A DNA stretch of 64,000 bases from Robinsoniella peoriensis (GCF_042680125.1 NZ_JBHTNY010000021.1); one strand, 5' to 3'. Counted from the first letter of the stretch, positions 36,283-46,032 are shown. The notes: a model not told the origin generated them from the letters alone. Made by a program: numbers and translations.

Positions 36283-36627
36283 ATGAAAAAATCTTTTATG
36301 GAACTGGTAATAGGTGACCTGAATGAAAAGCGTGCCTGGAGGCAATTTACAAAACGCGTGAATGCCCTTCCGAAGGACTATCGATATATGTTCAAAAAAA
36401 TCCTGCATTATTTTTACAACTTTGGCTATAATCTGGAGATGCTCACGGACTTGTTGGAATTGTTTGAAGTAAATGCTGCCGAAGGGAAACTCATTCGCGA
36501 TGTGGTGGGCAATGACGTGGCATCCTTCTGTGATGAGCTAATCCACGCAAACGCTTCAGACACCGTCACTCCAAGGGAACGGTTAAATCGTGAGATCTTG
36601 GAACACTTTCACAGGGAGGGAAAATAA
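36283..36627 (+). CDS. DUF1048-family protein, first copy
   Basis: 114 aa. Contains RAWRQFTKRVNALPKDYRYM then FKKIL, LLELFEVNAAEGKLIRDVVG and NDVASFCDELI, as in DUF1048. Helical, cytosolic, unknown function. ATG 36283 follows GAGGAGCAGTGAAA. It is a diverged paralogue of the next gene. PadR-DUF1048 pairs recur in Firmicutes, where DUF1048 may act with the regulator (inference). Confidence 0.82.
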   Translation: MKKSFMELVIGDLNEKRAWRQFTKRVNALPKDYRYMFKKILHYFYNFGYNLEMLTDLLELFEVNAAEGKLIRDVVGNDVASFCDELIHANASDTVTPRERLNREILEHFHREGK

Positions 36628-36629
36628 GT

Positions 36630-36968
36630 ATGGATAATATCATCAAAAAAATGATTGGTGACAAAAAGGAATACCGTGACCAGATGGCCAGGGTGAATGT
36701 TTTGCCAGAAGACTATCGTTTTGTATATCAAAAGATACAGAACTATATGTGGAGCTTTTCAAGCGGAAGTGGATTTGATATGTTGAAAACACAGTATGAC
36801 CTGATTGATCTGTTTGAGGATGGTGTGGCTCATGGCAAACACGTTCTTGATGTGACCGGCGAAGATGTGGCATCTTTTTGTGACGAACTAATGCAGGGAA
36901 ATAAACTTTGGACGGACCATTACCGCAAACGCCTGAACCGTAAAATGAACCAAAAGGTAAATAAGTAA
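36630..36968 (+). CDS. DUF1048-family protein, second copy
   Basis: 112 aa, paralogue of the previous gene: RDQMARVNVLPEDYRFVYQK, YDLIDLFEDGVAHGKHVLDV and EDVASFCDELMQGNKLW align with it. It starts two bases after the first copy's stop. Unknown function; tandem duplication under PadR control. Confidence 0.82.
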   Translation: MDNIIKKMIGDKKEYRDQMARVNVLPEDYRFVYQKIQNYMWSFSSGSGFDMLKTQYDLIDLFEDGVAHGKHVLDVTGEDVASFCDELMQGNKLWTDHYRKRLNRKMNQKVNK

Positions 36969-37045
36969 ATTAATTGATGCATAAAAAATGCAGAGGTTTT
37001 TCACCACATATCAGGAGGTGCCCATCATAATGCGGAGGTTTACCA

Positions 37046-38251
37046 GTGACTAAAAGTAGTAATTACCTAAATAGATTGTCATTATTAACCGGAACAGGAT
37101 TTTTTATCTTAGAAAATAATATTCTGGAAGAGTGCGGGAAAAGCAGCGGTTCAAATCCGATTGCCATATGTAAAAATTTTCAGGAAAAATTATTACATAT
37201 GGCAGATGCCAAAAGTGTTCCTGTTTTATATCAGGACGGGTATCAGATCCTCTGGGGCTGTGTAAAACAAAAGGATCAATACATTTTAATAGGACCCATG
37301 AGCATCAAAAACCTGAGCAGGCTGGAATTGCATCACTATTACCGTGAATATGGCATACACGCAGGAGAGGAAAAAACGCTGCCTGTCTTTACGCTGTCAC
37401 AGGCTTTGGCAATTGTGCAGATGGCTTCCGTGGAATCTCCTGTCATTACCTGTTCACAGGAAACAATAATTCGAGAAAATCATTTGGCGCAGGGATTGCA
37501 CGATGGTATTGAGGAGGCGATACTTCGGTTTCAAATAAAAGAAGATACCGCCGGAATTTATCATCATACCTATCAGGAAGAACGCCAATTATTGGCATGT
37601 GTCAGAGAAGGAAGGACAGAAGATGCACTGAAATACAATATGGTTATCGATGAAGGAACCGGACGTCTGTCAAAAAGGGAAGTAAACCATTGGAAAAAAG
37701 TAGTGATCGTAGCCATTACTCTGTGCACCAGAGCCGCAATTGAGGGCGGCGTTTCACCCGCAGCTGCCTATCAGCTGAGTGATTTTTATATACAGAAATG
37801 TGATGAATATGACAACGTTCCGGCATTAGTGGAATGTAGAAATCTTGCGGTAAAACAACTGACAGAGCAGGTGAAAAGAAGAAATGAGGGACGAGGCAGC
37901 TCTAATTATGTAGACCAGTGCAAAGACTATATAAGCAAGCATTATAAGGAAAAAATATATCTGAATGATTTAGCGGATGCACTTGGACTAAGCAGCACCT
38001 ATCTGTCACGCCTTTTCTCTAAAGAAACCGGAATGAAACTTCAGGATTATATCAATTGGTTTAAAGCAGAACGCGCAGCAAATTTACTTGCATATTCGGA
38101 AGAGACAATCGCACACATTGGAGAATATGTAAATTTTCCGACACAGAGTTATTTTGGAAAGATATTTAAAAGATATAAGCACATGACCCCTAAGGAATAC
38201 AGAAACTATTATAAATCATCCGAATTTGCTTCAGAAAGAGATAATATATAG
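37046..38251 (+). CDS. AraC-family transcriptional regulator
   Basis: 401 aa. Residues about 295-395 are the AraC double helix-turn-helix (YISKHYKEKIYLNDLADALG then LSSTYLSRLFSKETGMKLQD; second helix pair before SYFGKIFKRYKHMTPKEYR). The N-terminal 290 residues form a sensor region also seen in other Clostridia, ligand unknown. Start is GTG 37046, six bases after GGAGGT. No obvious target gene beside it except the acetyltransferase downstream. Confidence 0.88.
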   Translation: MTKSSNYLNRLSLLTGTGFFILENNILEECGKSSGSNPIAICKNFQEKLLHMADAKSVPVLYQDGYQILWGCVKQKDQYILIGPMSIKNLSRLELHHYYREYGIHAGEEKTLPVFTLSQALAIVQMASVESPVITCSQETIIRENHLAQGLHDGIEEAILRFQIKEDTAGIYHHTYQEERQLLACVREGRTEDALKYNMVIDEGTGRLSKREVNHWKKVVIVAITLCTRAAIEGGVSPAAAYQLSDFYIQKCDEYDNVPALVECRNLAVKQLTEQVKRRNEGRGSSNYVDQCKDYISKHYKEKIYLNDLADALGLSSTYLSRLFSKETGMKLQDYINWFKAERAANLLAYSEETIAHIGEYVNFPTQSYFGKIFKRYKHMTPKEYRNYYKSSEFASERDNI

Positions 38252-38623
38252 CAAATTAAGGATAAGAACGACATAATATTGGTATGCACATTACCTCCTT
38301 CAATCCTGTTTAAAATAAATCATCCAAGTTTCTGGAATAATAAAACCGATACATAATTTCGAAATTTATTTTACGACTGTCCCCTGTCCCTCATAAACCT
38401 TTTTGAAAAAATCTATGGTCGGGAAGTCACACCCCTTCTGGACCTTGAGCGGATACCACGCTTATGAATAGTTTTTAACTATTTAAATCTATCAAATATA
38501 AGTATTTGCTATATACGTGTGCCGGATTTATACTATATCTAAGGTGATGGCTGCCAAAGCCACATTGAGTATTAAGATTATTAAAATAAAATTATTAATA
38601 ATCAAGTTAATTGGAGGAGAAAT
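38252..38623 (+). promoter_or_regulatory. Intergenic region with a promoter for the acetyltransferase
   Basis: 372 non-coding bases. The best promoter is TTGCTA (38506-38511), 17-bp spacer, TATACT (38529-38534). I see no other clear structure. Confidence 0.45.
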
Positions 38624-39223
38624 ATGATTGAATTAAAAGAATTTTTAGAATTTATGGACAGTGGAAAAACCATTACAGGTGGTACGAAGATACATGCTTA
38701 TATGCATATGCTTTCTCAAGAAGCATTAAAGCTGACCGCAGAATTAAACGGGTGCTATCATGCCCCGGATGAAATCAGAGGGCTCATGGGACAATTAACC
38801 GGGAAGCCGGTGGACGAATCATTCTGCCTATTTCCGCCTTTTTACACAGATTGCGGCAAAAACCTTACCTTTGGAAAAAATGTGTTTTTGAACTCCGGAT
38901 GTAAATTCCAGGATCAGGGAGGAATATCCATTGGGGACGGCTCCCTGATTGGTCATAATGTGGTCCTTGCAACCTTGAATCACAGTCTGGATCCGGAACA
39001 TAGGGGAGACTTAATCCCGGCACCAATTCGCATCGGTAAAAATGTGTGGATAGGATCCAATGCAGTTGTTCTTGCAGGCGTTACTATTGGTGATGGAGCT
39101 GTAATCGCGGCAGGAGCAGTTGTCACAAAAGATGTCCCTGGGAAAACAATTGCAGGCGGAGTACCAGCCCGGGTTATGAAAGCCATTGAATTAGAGAACG
39201 AAACTGTGAATTTGGATACATAA
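38624..39223 (+). CDS. Hexapeptide-repeat O-acetyltransferase (Maa/LacA type)
   Basis: 199 aa. The N-terminal helices (1-60) are followed by left-handed beta-helix repeats (VLAGVTIGDGAVIAAGAVVT and neighbours) and the catalytic His in LATLNHSLDP (about residue 115). Family members acetylate maltose, galactosides or other sugars with acetyl-CoA. GGAGGAGAAAT precedes the ATG. Substrate not determinable. Confidence 0.88.
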   Translation: MIELKEFLEFMDSGKTITGGTKIHAYMHMLSQEALKLTAELNGCYHAPDEIRGLMGQLTGKPVDESFCLFPPFYTDCGKNLTFGKNVFLNSGCKFQDQGGISIGDGSLIGHNVVLATLNHSLDPEHRGDLIPAPIRIGKNVWIGSNAVVLAGVTIGDGAVIAAGAVVTKDVPGKTIAGGVPARVMKAIELENETVNLDT

Positions 39224-39242
39224 ATGCCAAATCTGCAACGCA

Positions 39243-40301
39243 CTATCTTTCCCGCAGCTTCACCGCTTTTGAAGCAGCCCTTCGCCTTTCATCTTTCAGT
39301 TTCGCATAATGCTTTTTCGTTGTATTTACATCAGAATGCCCCAGTACATCAGCAACGATATAAATATCTCCTGTCTCCTGATATAATGCCGTACCATAAG
39401 TAGAGCGGAGTTTATGAGGGGTAATTGTTTTTACCGTAACCGCAGAACTGTATTTCTTTACTAATTTCTCCACAGCATCTACACTAATGCGTTTTCGAAG
39501 ATTGGAAAGAAATAATGCATCTTCGTGCCCCGCAATTGGCGTAATGGAATTTCTGGACAATTCCAGATAATCCCTCAGGCCATCTTCAACTTCTGACCCA
39601 AAATAAACAACCATCTCATTCCCGCCTTTTCGTATAATGCGGATTCCGTTGTTTTTAAAATCCACATCGGAAATATTAAGCCCCACACATTCAGACACAC
39701 GTATTCCGGTTCCCAGCAGAAGCGTAATGATTGCCAGATCGCGGTATTTATGCTTATTATAATGATAAAGCTGAACACCGGATAATTCATTTCCACAGTT
39801 CTCTATGTGATCCAGCAGATTTGCCACCTCATCCGGATCCAGCTGGATAATCGCTTTATCACTGAGTTTGGGCATATCCACCATGCGGGCAGGATTGGCA
39901 GGAACCAGTTGTCTTTTGCACAAATATTCGAAGAAGCTCCGGATACTTGACATCTTTCTTGAAATTCCTGTTCTGGAATTCGTCTCGTATGAGCCGCTTT
40001 CATTGGTAGTATACGCTTTCAGATATTCCTGGTATTCTTCAAAATCCACCGGTTGAAGCAGTGAGAGATCATCCAGTTTGATATCTTTTAAATTTTTCCC
40101 CGCCAGAACGGGATTGGTAGACTGTAAGAAGCGGAAAAATACACGTAAATCATATGCATAAGAAATTCTTGTCTTATCACTGGTTGTCGGCTCCTTTGCC
40201 CGAAAGAAATCTTTTACATATGGCGGCAGCTCCAGAAGCATTTCGCGCAGCTTTTCCGTATTCATAATTTTTTCCTGATCTCTGTATGTAAGATTAGCCA
40301 T
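39243..40301 (-). CDS. Tyrosine recombinase, Xer-like
   Basis: 352 aa. The N-terminal core-binding SAM-like domain (about 30-145) and catalytic domain (about 165-345) carry the tyrosine-recombinase residues: Arg in TGIRVSECVGL, His-x-x-Arg in TPHKLRSTYGTAL, His in VLGHSDVNTTKKHYAKL, with nucleophile Tyr in the last motif. Length is close to single-recombinase XerS-type proteins, and no phage or element genes flank it, so it may be the chromosome-dimer resolvase. It could be what integrates the filamentous prophage 9.4 kb away. ATG 40301 follows GGAGGG. Confidence 0.85.
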   Translation of the reverse strand: MANLTYRDQEKIMNTEKLREMLLELPPYVKDFFRAKEPTTSDKTRISYAYDLRVFFRFLQSTNPVLAGKNLKDIKLDDLSLLQPVDFEEYQEYLKAYTTNESGSYETNSRTGISRKMSSIRSFFEYLCKRQLVPANPARMVDMPKLSDKAIIQLDPDEVANLLDHIENCGNELSGVQLYHYNKHKYRDLAIITLLLGTGIRVSECVGLNISDVDFKNNGIRIIRKGGNEMVVYFGSEVEDGLRDYLELSRNSITPIAGHEDALFLSNLRKRISVDAVEKLVKKYSSAVTVKTITPHKLRSTYGTALYQETGDIYIVADVLGHSDVNTTKKHYAKLKDERRRAASKAVKLRER

Positions 40302-40446
40302 TGAACCCTCCAAATGATTTCATTTTTTATTACTAAAGTGCTAAAATTATAACACATAGCTGAGAAAAATACCAGGTTAAGCGGTTAAACAAAATATTTT
40401 TCCGCGTAGCCTGCCAATACCAGCCTCTCTGCTGAGTACAGACAAC

Positions 40447-41406
40447 CTATAATGAAATAGAAGGTATATGTTCAATCAGATCCTGTTCCCGAAATAAATT
40501 TGAAACAGCAATTTCATAATCGGTCAGCTTTTCTGACTTTTTGATTTTTTTTAGATATTTATCGGGATTCGTAAACATACGTCCCATATAAAACCAAAGC
40601 TCTTTCATTTTAAATAGAACATTCTTTCCTCCAGAAATTGTCTCCTGATAACCATGGTATATTGTATCATGAAATTGCCGGAAACTGACTTTGCCAAGCA
40701 CCGTATGAGTTTCAATTCCATTTAACAGTCCAGGATTCATCAGCAGCCCCCTGCCAAGCATAATCATATGTATATCGGGGAATTGTTCCACAAAGTTTTC
40801 GTAATCCTGAACTGTAAATAGATCTCCATTATAACAGACCGGATTACCGGATATTGCCAGAGCATCGCCAAATACTTCAAGATTAGGTGTATTTTTGTAA
40901 TAATCTTTTTGAATTCTGGGGTGAATGATCAGTTCTTCCAAATGATATTTATTAAAAATCTCTATTAGTTCATAAAATTCTTTCGGGCTGTCTTTTCCAA
41001 TTCTGGTCTTTATTGAAATCTTCATTTCCAATTCCGAGCATACTTTATCCAGAAACTGATCCAATTCATCCCGGAAGGCAAGAAAACCGGATCCTTTCCT
41101 TTTAGAAACCACCGTGCCGGAGGGGCAGCCAAGATTCAGATTTACTTCGTCATATCCCAATTGTTTTAATTCCAATGCCGTCCAGATGAATGCATCTGCC
41201 TGATTCGTCAGAATCTGAGGAACCAGATGAATTTGATTATTATGTTCCGGCATGATATCCTGCATTTCCCGGTATGAGAATCGCCGGTTCTGGTTCGGTA
41301 CAAGAAATGGCGTAAAATATTTATCTACACCTGGGTAAAATTTATGATGGGCGTTCCGGTAAATATATCCAGTAATGCCTTCCATCGGGGCAAAATAGTA
41401 GCGCAT
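40447..41406 (-). CDS. dus: tRNA-dihydrouridine synthase family protein
   Basis: 319 aa. FMN-barrel signatures: APMEGITGYIYRNAH at the N-terminus, NLNLGCPSGTV with the catalytic Cys (about residue 94), KISIKTRIG, and IIHPRIQKDYY and GRGLLMNPGL. Reduces uridines in tRNA D-loops. Monocistronic, divergent from the purine cluster. Confidence 0.92.
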   Translation of the reverse strand: MRYYFAPMEGITGYIYRNAHHKFYPGVDKYFTPFLVPNQNRRFSYREMQDIMPEHNNQIHLVPQILTNQADAFIWTALELKQLGYDEVNLNLGCPSGTVVSKRKGSGFLAFRDELDQFLDKVCSELEMKISIKTRIGKDSPKEFYELIEIFNKYHLEELIIHPRIQKDYYKNTPNLEVFGDALAISGNPVCYNGDLFTVQDYENFVEQFPDIHMIMLGRGLLMNPGLLNGIETHTVLGKVSFRQFHDTIYHGYQETISGGKNVLFKMKELWFYMGRMFTNPDKYLKKIKKSEKLTDYEIAVSNLFREQDLIEHIPSISL

Positions 41407-41771
41407 GATGTCTTCTCCTGTTTATCGTTTGGGTTTGAGTTTGGGTTTGGATTTACTTTTAGATCATTATATACAAAGAATCTTAGAAAGACAACCTGAG
41501 ATTTCAGTTTTGCGAACCCGTTCCCAGCTAAAACGGGTATAGCCCGGACGTGGGATCCGGGCTATGAGTCAAATATATTAACGTTAGTTGTTAATATACT
41601 CATAGTTTAATAGATACCGCGAAAAATGTCAATATATGGGATGACACGATTTGAAACACATAAAGTGTCATAGAGCATGTTATCAAGAGTGTTAGAAAAT
41701 ATCTTGACGTTTACTGTCAGATATGATAAAAGTAATAAGGTAATACCTTTAACGGGAAGGATGTGGGTGAA
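41407..41771 (+). promoter_or_regulatory. Regulatory region of the purine-salvage cluster
   Basis: 365 non-coding bases. From left: a perfect 10-bp hairpin ATAGCCCGGA (41539-41548) / TCCGGGCTAT (41556-41565) without T-run; a 9-bp inverted repeat TATATTAAC (41574-41582) / GTTAATATA (41590-41598); and the operator-like palindrome AAGGTAATACCTT centred on GGTAATACC (41739-41747), 25 bases before the GntR gene. TTGACG at 41704-41709 may be its -35. Confidence 0.6.
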
Positions 41772-42530
41772 ATGGAAATTCTGCCGATGGAAAAGGTTAA
41801 TTTAAGCAATTCTGTGAAGGCATATTTAATAAAATACATCCGTGGAATGGACGCGAAACTTGGAACGAAGCTTCCGCCTGAGAATGAAATGGCGAAAAAT
41901 TTTTCGGTCAGCCGCGTGACGATCAGGCGGGCACTGGATGATCTGGAAAAAGAGGGGCTGATCCTGCGGATACATGGGAAGGGAACATTCGTAAATCCGG
42001 ATGCACTTCAAATTAAGACCAGCTTATTGCCCGGTGGGGAATTCCGCCAGTTGATACGGGATTCGGGTTATGAAGCAAAATTCGAAATACAGCGGTTTGA
42101 AAAGCTGCTCAGCGATGGAGAAGTAAGCAGGAAACTGGAAATTCCGTTAGGAACTCCATACTATCTTCTGGAAAAACTTTATTTTGCGGATCAGCATCCG
42201 GCAATTGTCAGTATTGACAGAGTTCCCTGCGAATATTTTAATCAGGACCCTGATTCAGCGGAACTGAATGAACTATCTATTTTTCATATCTTGAAACATA
42301 AAGCAGGATGCATTATAAAGCGGGATAAAATTGAGATCGAAACCATGGATTTGGCAAAAATGAAACATTACAGCAGCTGCAGTGAAAAAATGGAATGCAG
42401 CAGTGTGTTGTGCTTTCATGGTATTAATTACGACCAGAATAACCGTCCGGTTATTTTAGATACAGAATTTTATAATACAGATTACATACGGTTTAATATG
42501 ATTAGGGTAAAAGATGTTTACAAAGACTAA
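41772..42530 (+). CDS. GntR/HutC-family regulator with UTRA domain
   Basis: 252 aa. The N-terminal winged helix (LPPENEMAKNFSVSRVTIRR then ALDDLEKEGLILR) is followed by a UTRA ligand domain (about 85-245). It precedes a purine permease and adenine deaminase, and the palindrome GGTAATACC occurs before both this gene and the permease, so it probably represses both in response to a purine or related ligand. Start ATG 41772; GTG 41763 is too near the GGGAAGGA site. Confidence 0.88.
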   Translation: MEILPMEKVNLSNSVKAYLIKYIRGMDAKLGTKLPPENEMAKNFSVSRVTIRRALDDLEKEGLILRIHGKGTFVNPDALQIKTSLLPGGEFRQLIRDSGYEAKFEIQRFEKLLSDGEVSRKLEIPLGTPYYLLEKLYFADQHPAIVSIDRVPCEYFNQDPDSAELNELSIFHILKHKAGCIIKRDKIEIETMDLAKMKHYSSCSEKMECSSVLCFHGINYDQNNRPVILDTEFYNTDYIRFNMIRVKDVYKD

Positions 42531-42569
42531 GGTTATTCTCGAATAGCCTTTTCTTATAGAAAAATTAAA

Positions 42570-42586
42570 GGTAATACCATATTACC
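42570..42586 (+). promoter_or_regulatory. Operator-like palindrome before the purine permease
   Basis: GGTAATACC at 42570-42578 repeats the word at 41739-41747, and extends to a GGTAAT/ATTACC inverted repeat ending at 42586. It lies 28 bases before the permease start. Likely second site for the UTRA regulator. Confidence 0.65.
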
Positions 42587-42614
42587 CATATTATCAATGA
42601 AGGAGAAAAGAGAA

Positions 42615-43997
42615 ATGATGGAGAGTAAACAAAAACAAACCCCTATGCTGGAGAAGATTTTTCATTTATCGGAACGGGGTACCAATGCCAGGACCGAGAT
42701 GGTTGCAGGATTGACAACTTTTTTGACTTGTGTGTACATAGTAGCCGTAAATCCGGCTATATTATCTGCTGCCGGAATGGACACAAAAGCAGTGTTCTGG
42801 GCGACTGCTTTAGCTTCTGCAATTGCCTGTATCTGGATTGGATTCTGGGCAAATCTTCCCTTTGCACTGGCGCCTGCAATGGGGCTTAATGCATATTTTG
42901 CCTATTACGTGGTTAATACTCTGGGTCTGACCTGGCAGAATGCTTTAGCCTGTGTATTTATATCAGGTGTCACATTTATGCTTTTAAGCATCCTGAAAGT
43001 ACAGCAAAAAATTGTAGATGCCATGCCGGAATGCATAAAATTATCAGTCGGGGCAGGTATCGGATTTTTTATCGCATTTACCGGGCTGCATCAGGCAGGC
43101 ATTATCACAGCATCCAAAGATACGCTTTTAACATTAGGAGATTTATCAAATCCCGGTGCCCTCCTTGCTTTAGCCGGAATTTTTGTCATGGCTGTTCTTG
43201 TAATCAAACAGGTTAAGGGCGGCATACTCATCGGCATCCTTGCTATAACCGTTATTGGCATATTCATTACAAATCCACTGACCGGAACTTCTTACACGCA
43301 GCTTCCGGAAACCCTTGTTGCATTTGATAATCCGGTTAAAGCTCTGGCTCCAACTTTAGGCCAGTTATCCATAAAGGGAATGTTTACCGGCGCACCAGTG
43401 GTCGTCTTAGGCGTTATATTTGCAATTATCAGTTTTCTATTTGTAGATTTATTTGACAGCATCGGCGTATTGCTGGGTGTTGCATCAAAAGCCGGGCTGT
43501 TGGACAAAGACGGTAACCTGCCATGTGCCGGAAAGGCTTTATTCGTATCTGCAGGAGGTGCCGCTATCGGTGCTTTGCTTGGTACTAATACCGTTACGAT
43601 CTATGGTGCGGAAAGTACTACAGGTATTGCCGAAGGCGGACGTACCGGAATGACTGCCTGTGTTACAGGAGTGCTGTTTCTGCTGGCGCTGTTTTTCTCT
43701 CCGGTATTTTTAATGGTTCCATCCATCGCAACGGCACCTGCCCTTGTTATGGTAGGTATTTTTATGATAGAACCCCTCCGCAATATTGATCTGAAAGATA
43801 TTTCCATTGCACTTCCCGTATTTTTAACCGTTGCATTTATGCCATTTTCCTATAATATCGCCTATGGTATTTTGTTTGGTATGATTGGCTACACCGTAGG
43901 TAAAATAGCAGCCGGAAAGTCTAAAGAATTGACTGGCACTGTAAAAGTACTGACTGTCCTGTTCATTATTTATCTCGTACTGGACATTATTTTATAA
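42615..43997 (+). CDS. NCS2-family purine permease (AzgA/GhxP type)
   Basis: 460 aa with about twelve membrane helices. Family motifs: ARTEMVAGLTTFLTCVYIVA, APAMGLNAYFAYYVV, SVGAGIGFFIAFTGL, LFVDLFDSIGVLLGVA, and NTVTIYGAESTTGIAEGGRT. Takes up adenine, guanine or hypoxanthine. AAGGAG lies before ATG 42615. Paired with the adenine deaminase that follows after 15 bases. Confidence 0.93.
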   Translation: MMESKQKQTPMLEKIFHLSERGTNARTEMVAGLTTFLTCVYIVAVNPAILSAAGMDTKAVFWATALASAIACIWIGFWANLPFALAPAMGLNAYFAYYVVNTLGLTWQNALACVFISGVTFMLLSILKVQQKIVDAMPECIKLSVGAGIGFFIAFTGLHQAGIITASKDTLLTLGDLSNPGALLALAGIFVMAVLVIKQVKGGILIGILAITVIGIFITNPLTGTSYTQLPETLVAFDNPVKALAPTLGQLSIKGMFTGAPVVVLGVIFAIISFLFVDLFDSIGVLLGVASKAGLLDKDGNLPCAGKALFVSAGGAAIGALLGTNTVTIYGAESTTGIAEGGRTGMTACVTGVLFLLALFFSPVFLMVPSIATAPALVMVGIFMIEPLRNIDLKDISIALPVFLTVAFMPFSYNIAYGILFGMIGYTVGKIAAGKSKELTGTVKVLTVLFIIYLVLDIIL

Positions 43998-44012
43998 ATC
44001 AGGAGGAACGCT

Positions 44013-45776
44013 ATGCGTACATTTGAAGAAATAAAAAATACCATTGAAACAGGGCTTGGAAAATATCCCTGTGATTTAAAGCTGAAAGATGTCTGTCTTG
44101 TTAATGTATATACCAATGAAATTTACCGGACAGATATATACATCAAAAATAAACGTATTATTTCTATTGAACCAAATGCTGATCTTGAAGCAGAGGAATG
44201 TCTCGATTGCAGCGGTAAATATGCAATACCGGGATTTATTGATACTCATATGCACTTTGAGTCAACGATGCTGTCTCCCGAAGCATTAGCTTCTGTAGTA
44301 GTTCCGCAGGGCACCACCACCTTATGTGCTGACCTTATGGAAATTGCCAATGTAGCAGGCGAAGAGGGTTTAAGAGAGATGTTAGTATCCATGGACCGCC
44401 TGCCTTACCGTATGCTTATCGAAGTATCTTCCAGAGTTCCTACCGCTCCGGGCTTAGAAACAACCGGCGCCATCCTTGGGGAAAAAGAAGTAAAGAAGAT
44501 CATGGCGTGGGAAGAGAGCATCAGTCTGGGTGAACTGGATCCGTCCAAAATCTTATTTGTCAAAGAAGAATACATCCATAAAGTTGCTGACACTCTTGCA
44601 CAGAGAAAAATTGTGAATGGTCATGCCATCGGTAGATTAGGCCAGGAACTTAACGTATATGCCAGTTCCGGTATTTCCGATGACCATGAATGCGTGAATG
44701 CAGAAGAAATGCTGGCAAGACTCCGTGTGGGCATGAAAGTTCTGATTCGTGAAGGCAGCAGTGAACGAAACGTAGAAGAACTGATAAAGGGAGTTGTAGA
44801 AGAGCATATTCCACTGGAAAACCTCATGTTCTGTACCGATGATAAACATGCCAGGGAAATCCAGCAGGAAGGACATATTAATTACAATGTCAACCGTGCA
44901 ATAGCACTTGGTATCCCTCCTATTGAAGCAATTAAAATGGCAACCATCTACGCAGCAAAACATTTCCGGATCGAAGATGAGGTAGGAAGTATCACTCCCG
45001 GAAGGCTCGCTGATATACAAATTGTCAGTGATATTACGAATATTAAACCTTCGGTTGTTATTTTTGAAGGAGAAATTGTTGCAAAAGACAATGCACTCCT
45101 AAAGGAATGTAAGGTAACAGAATACCCCGAGTGGATTAAAAACACCGTGATTCTGAAAAAACCGGTTACCGAAGAATCATTTTTATTCAAGGCAAAATCC
45201 AGTGGTACACAGGCAAATGTACGTGTGATTGATTTAATTCCCAGCCAGATTATCAATAAAGAAATGATAGACATTTTGCCAATCAGGGATGGAGAAATTA
45301 TTCCGGATACAGACCGCGATATTCTAAAATTAGCCGTAGTCGAGCGTTACGGAAAATCAGGTGATATCGGTATGGGATTTGTACATGGATTTGAACTGAA
45401 AAAGGGCGCTCTGGCATATTCAATGTCACACGACCACCACAATATCGTTGTTGTTGGTACCAATGATAAAGATATGGCGGCGGCAGTGAACGGAGTAGCG
45501 GAGATGAACGGCGGTCTTACCGTAGCATGCAATGGGACGGTAACACACCGGATGTGTCTGCCGATCGGTGGATTGATGAGTGAAAAGAACGCGGATGAAA
45601 TCATGGAAGAACTGGACGTAATGAACGATGCGGCAAAGAAACTGGGATGCAATATGCCTGCTCCCTTTATGTCATTGAGTTTTATTTCTCTGCCCACCGT
45701 ACCGGAATTAGGCCTTACTGATAAAGGACTGATCGATGTATTAAATCATAAACTAATTGATGTTGAAATTATCTAA
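44013..45776 (+). CDS. ade: Adenine deaminase
   Basis: 587 aa, full length. Metal-binding IDTHMHFESTMLSPE (about residues 75-90), VNGHAIGRLG, SDDHECVNAEE and FCTDDKHA match the Ade amidohydrolase family. It converts adenine to hypoxanthine and ammonia. It follows the purine permease directly, forming a salvage pair. A 9-bp hairpin follows at 45773-45807. Confidence 0.95.
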   Translation: MRTFEEIKNTIETGLGKYPCDLKLKDVCLVNVYTNEIYRTDIYIKNKRIISIEPNADLEAEECLDCSGKYAIPGFIDTHMHFESTMLSPEALASVVVPQGTTTLCADLMEIANVAGEEGLREMLVSMDRLPYRMLIEVSSRVPTAPGLETTGAILGEKEVKKIMAWEESISLGELDPSKILFVKEEYIHKVADTLAQRKIVNGHAIGRLGQELNVYASSGISDDHECVNAEEMLARLRVGMKVLIREGSSERNVEELIKGVVEEHIPLENLMFCTDDKHAREIQQEGHINYNVNRAIALGIPPIEAIKMATIYAAKHFRIEDEVGSITPGRLADIQIVSDITNIKPSVVIFEGEIVAKDNALLKECKVTEYPEWIKNTVILKKPVTEESFLFKAKSSGTQANVRVIDLIPSQIINKEMIDILPIRDGEIIPDTDRDILKLAVVERYGKSGDIGMGFVHGFELKKGALAYSMSHDHHNIVVVGTNDKDMAAAVNGVAEMNGGLTVACNGTVTHRMCLPIGGLMSEKNADEIMEELDVMNDAAKKLGCNMPAPFMSLSFISLPTVPELGLTDKGLIDVLNHKLIDVEII

Positions 45777-45807
45777 ATAGAGAGTGTTTGAAAACAGGCT
45801 CTATTTA
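45773..45807 (+). terminator. Hairpin after adenine deaminase
   Basis: TAAATAGAG pairs with CTCTATTTA across a loop of about 16 bases starting in the stop codon. T-run is poor, so it is only a probable terminator. The remaining 225 bases before the mutarotase are AT-rich with nothing clear. Confidence 0.5.
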
Positions 45808-46032
45808 TACAAATGCTAAATGTGCAAAATGACTGCCCCGCAAAAGCTGTTTCCGGTTTTTGCGCCAGTAATTTTGCATTTTTTCTATATTATGGCAGAA
45901 GCAGTTAAAACTAATAGAAAATCCGTCCGGGTTGTAGTAGAATAATATTAATGATGTGCATTCACAAATAGCTTTTGCAAATAGTGTAATTTGTACTGTA
46001 CATAAATTTCTATTTTGAAAAGGAGACAGGTT

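Noticed and set aside
41539..41598. Possible purine riboswitch before the purine genes
   Set aside because: The conserved purine-aptamer core was not found, and the hairpin has no three-way junction partner.
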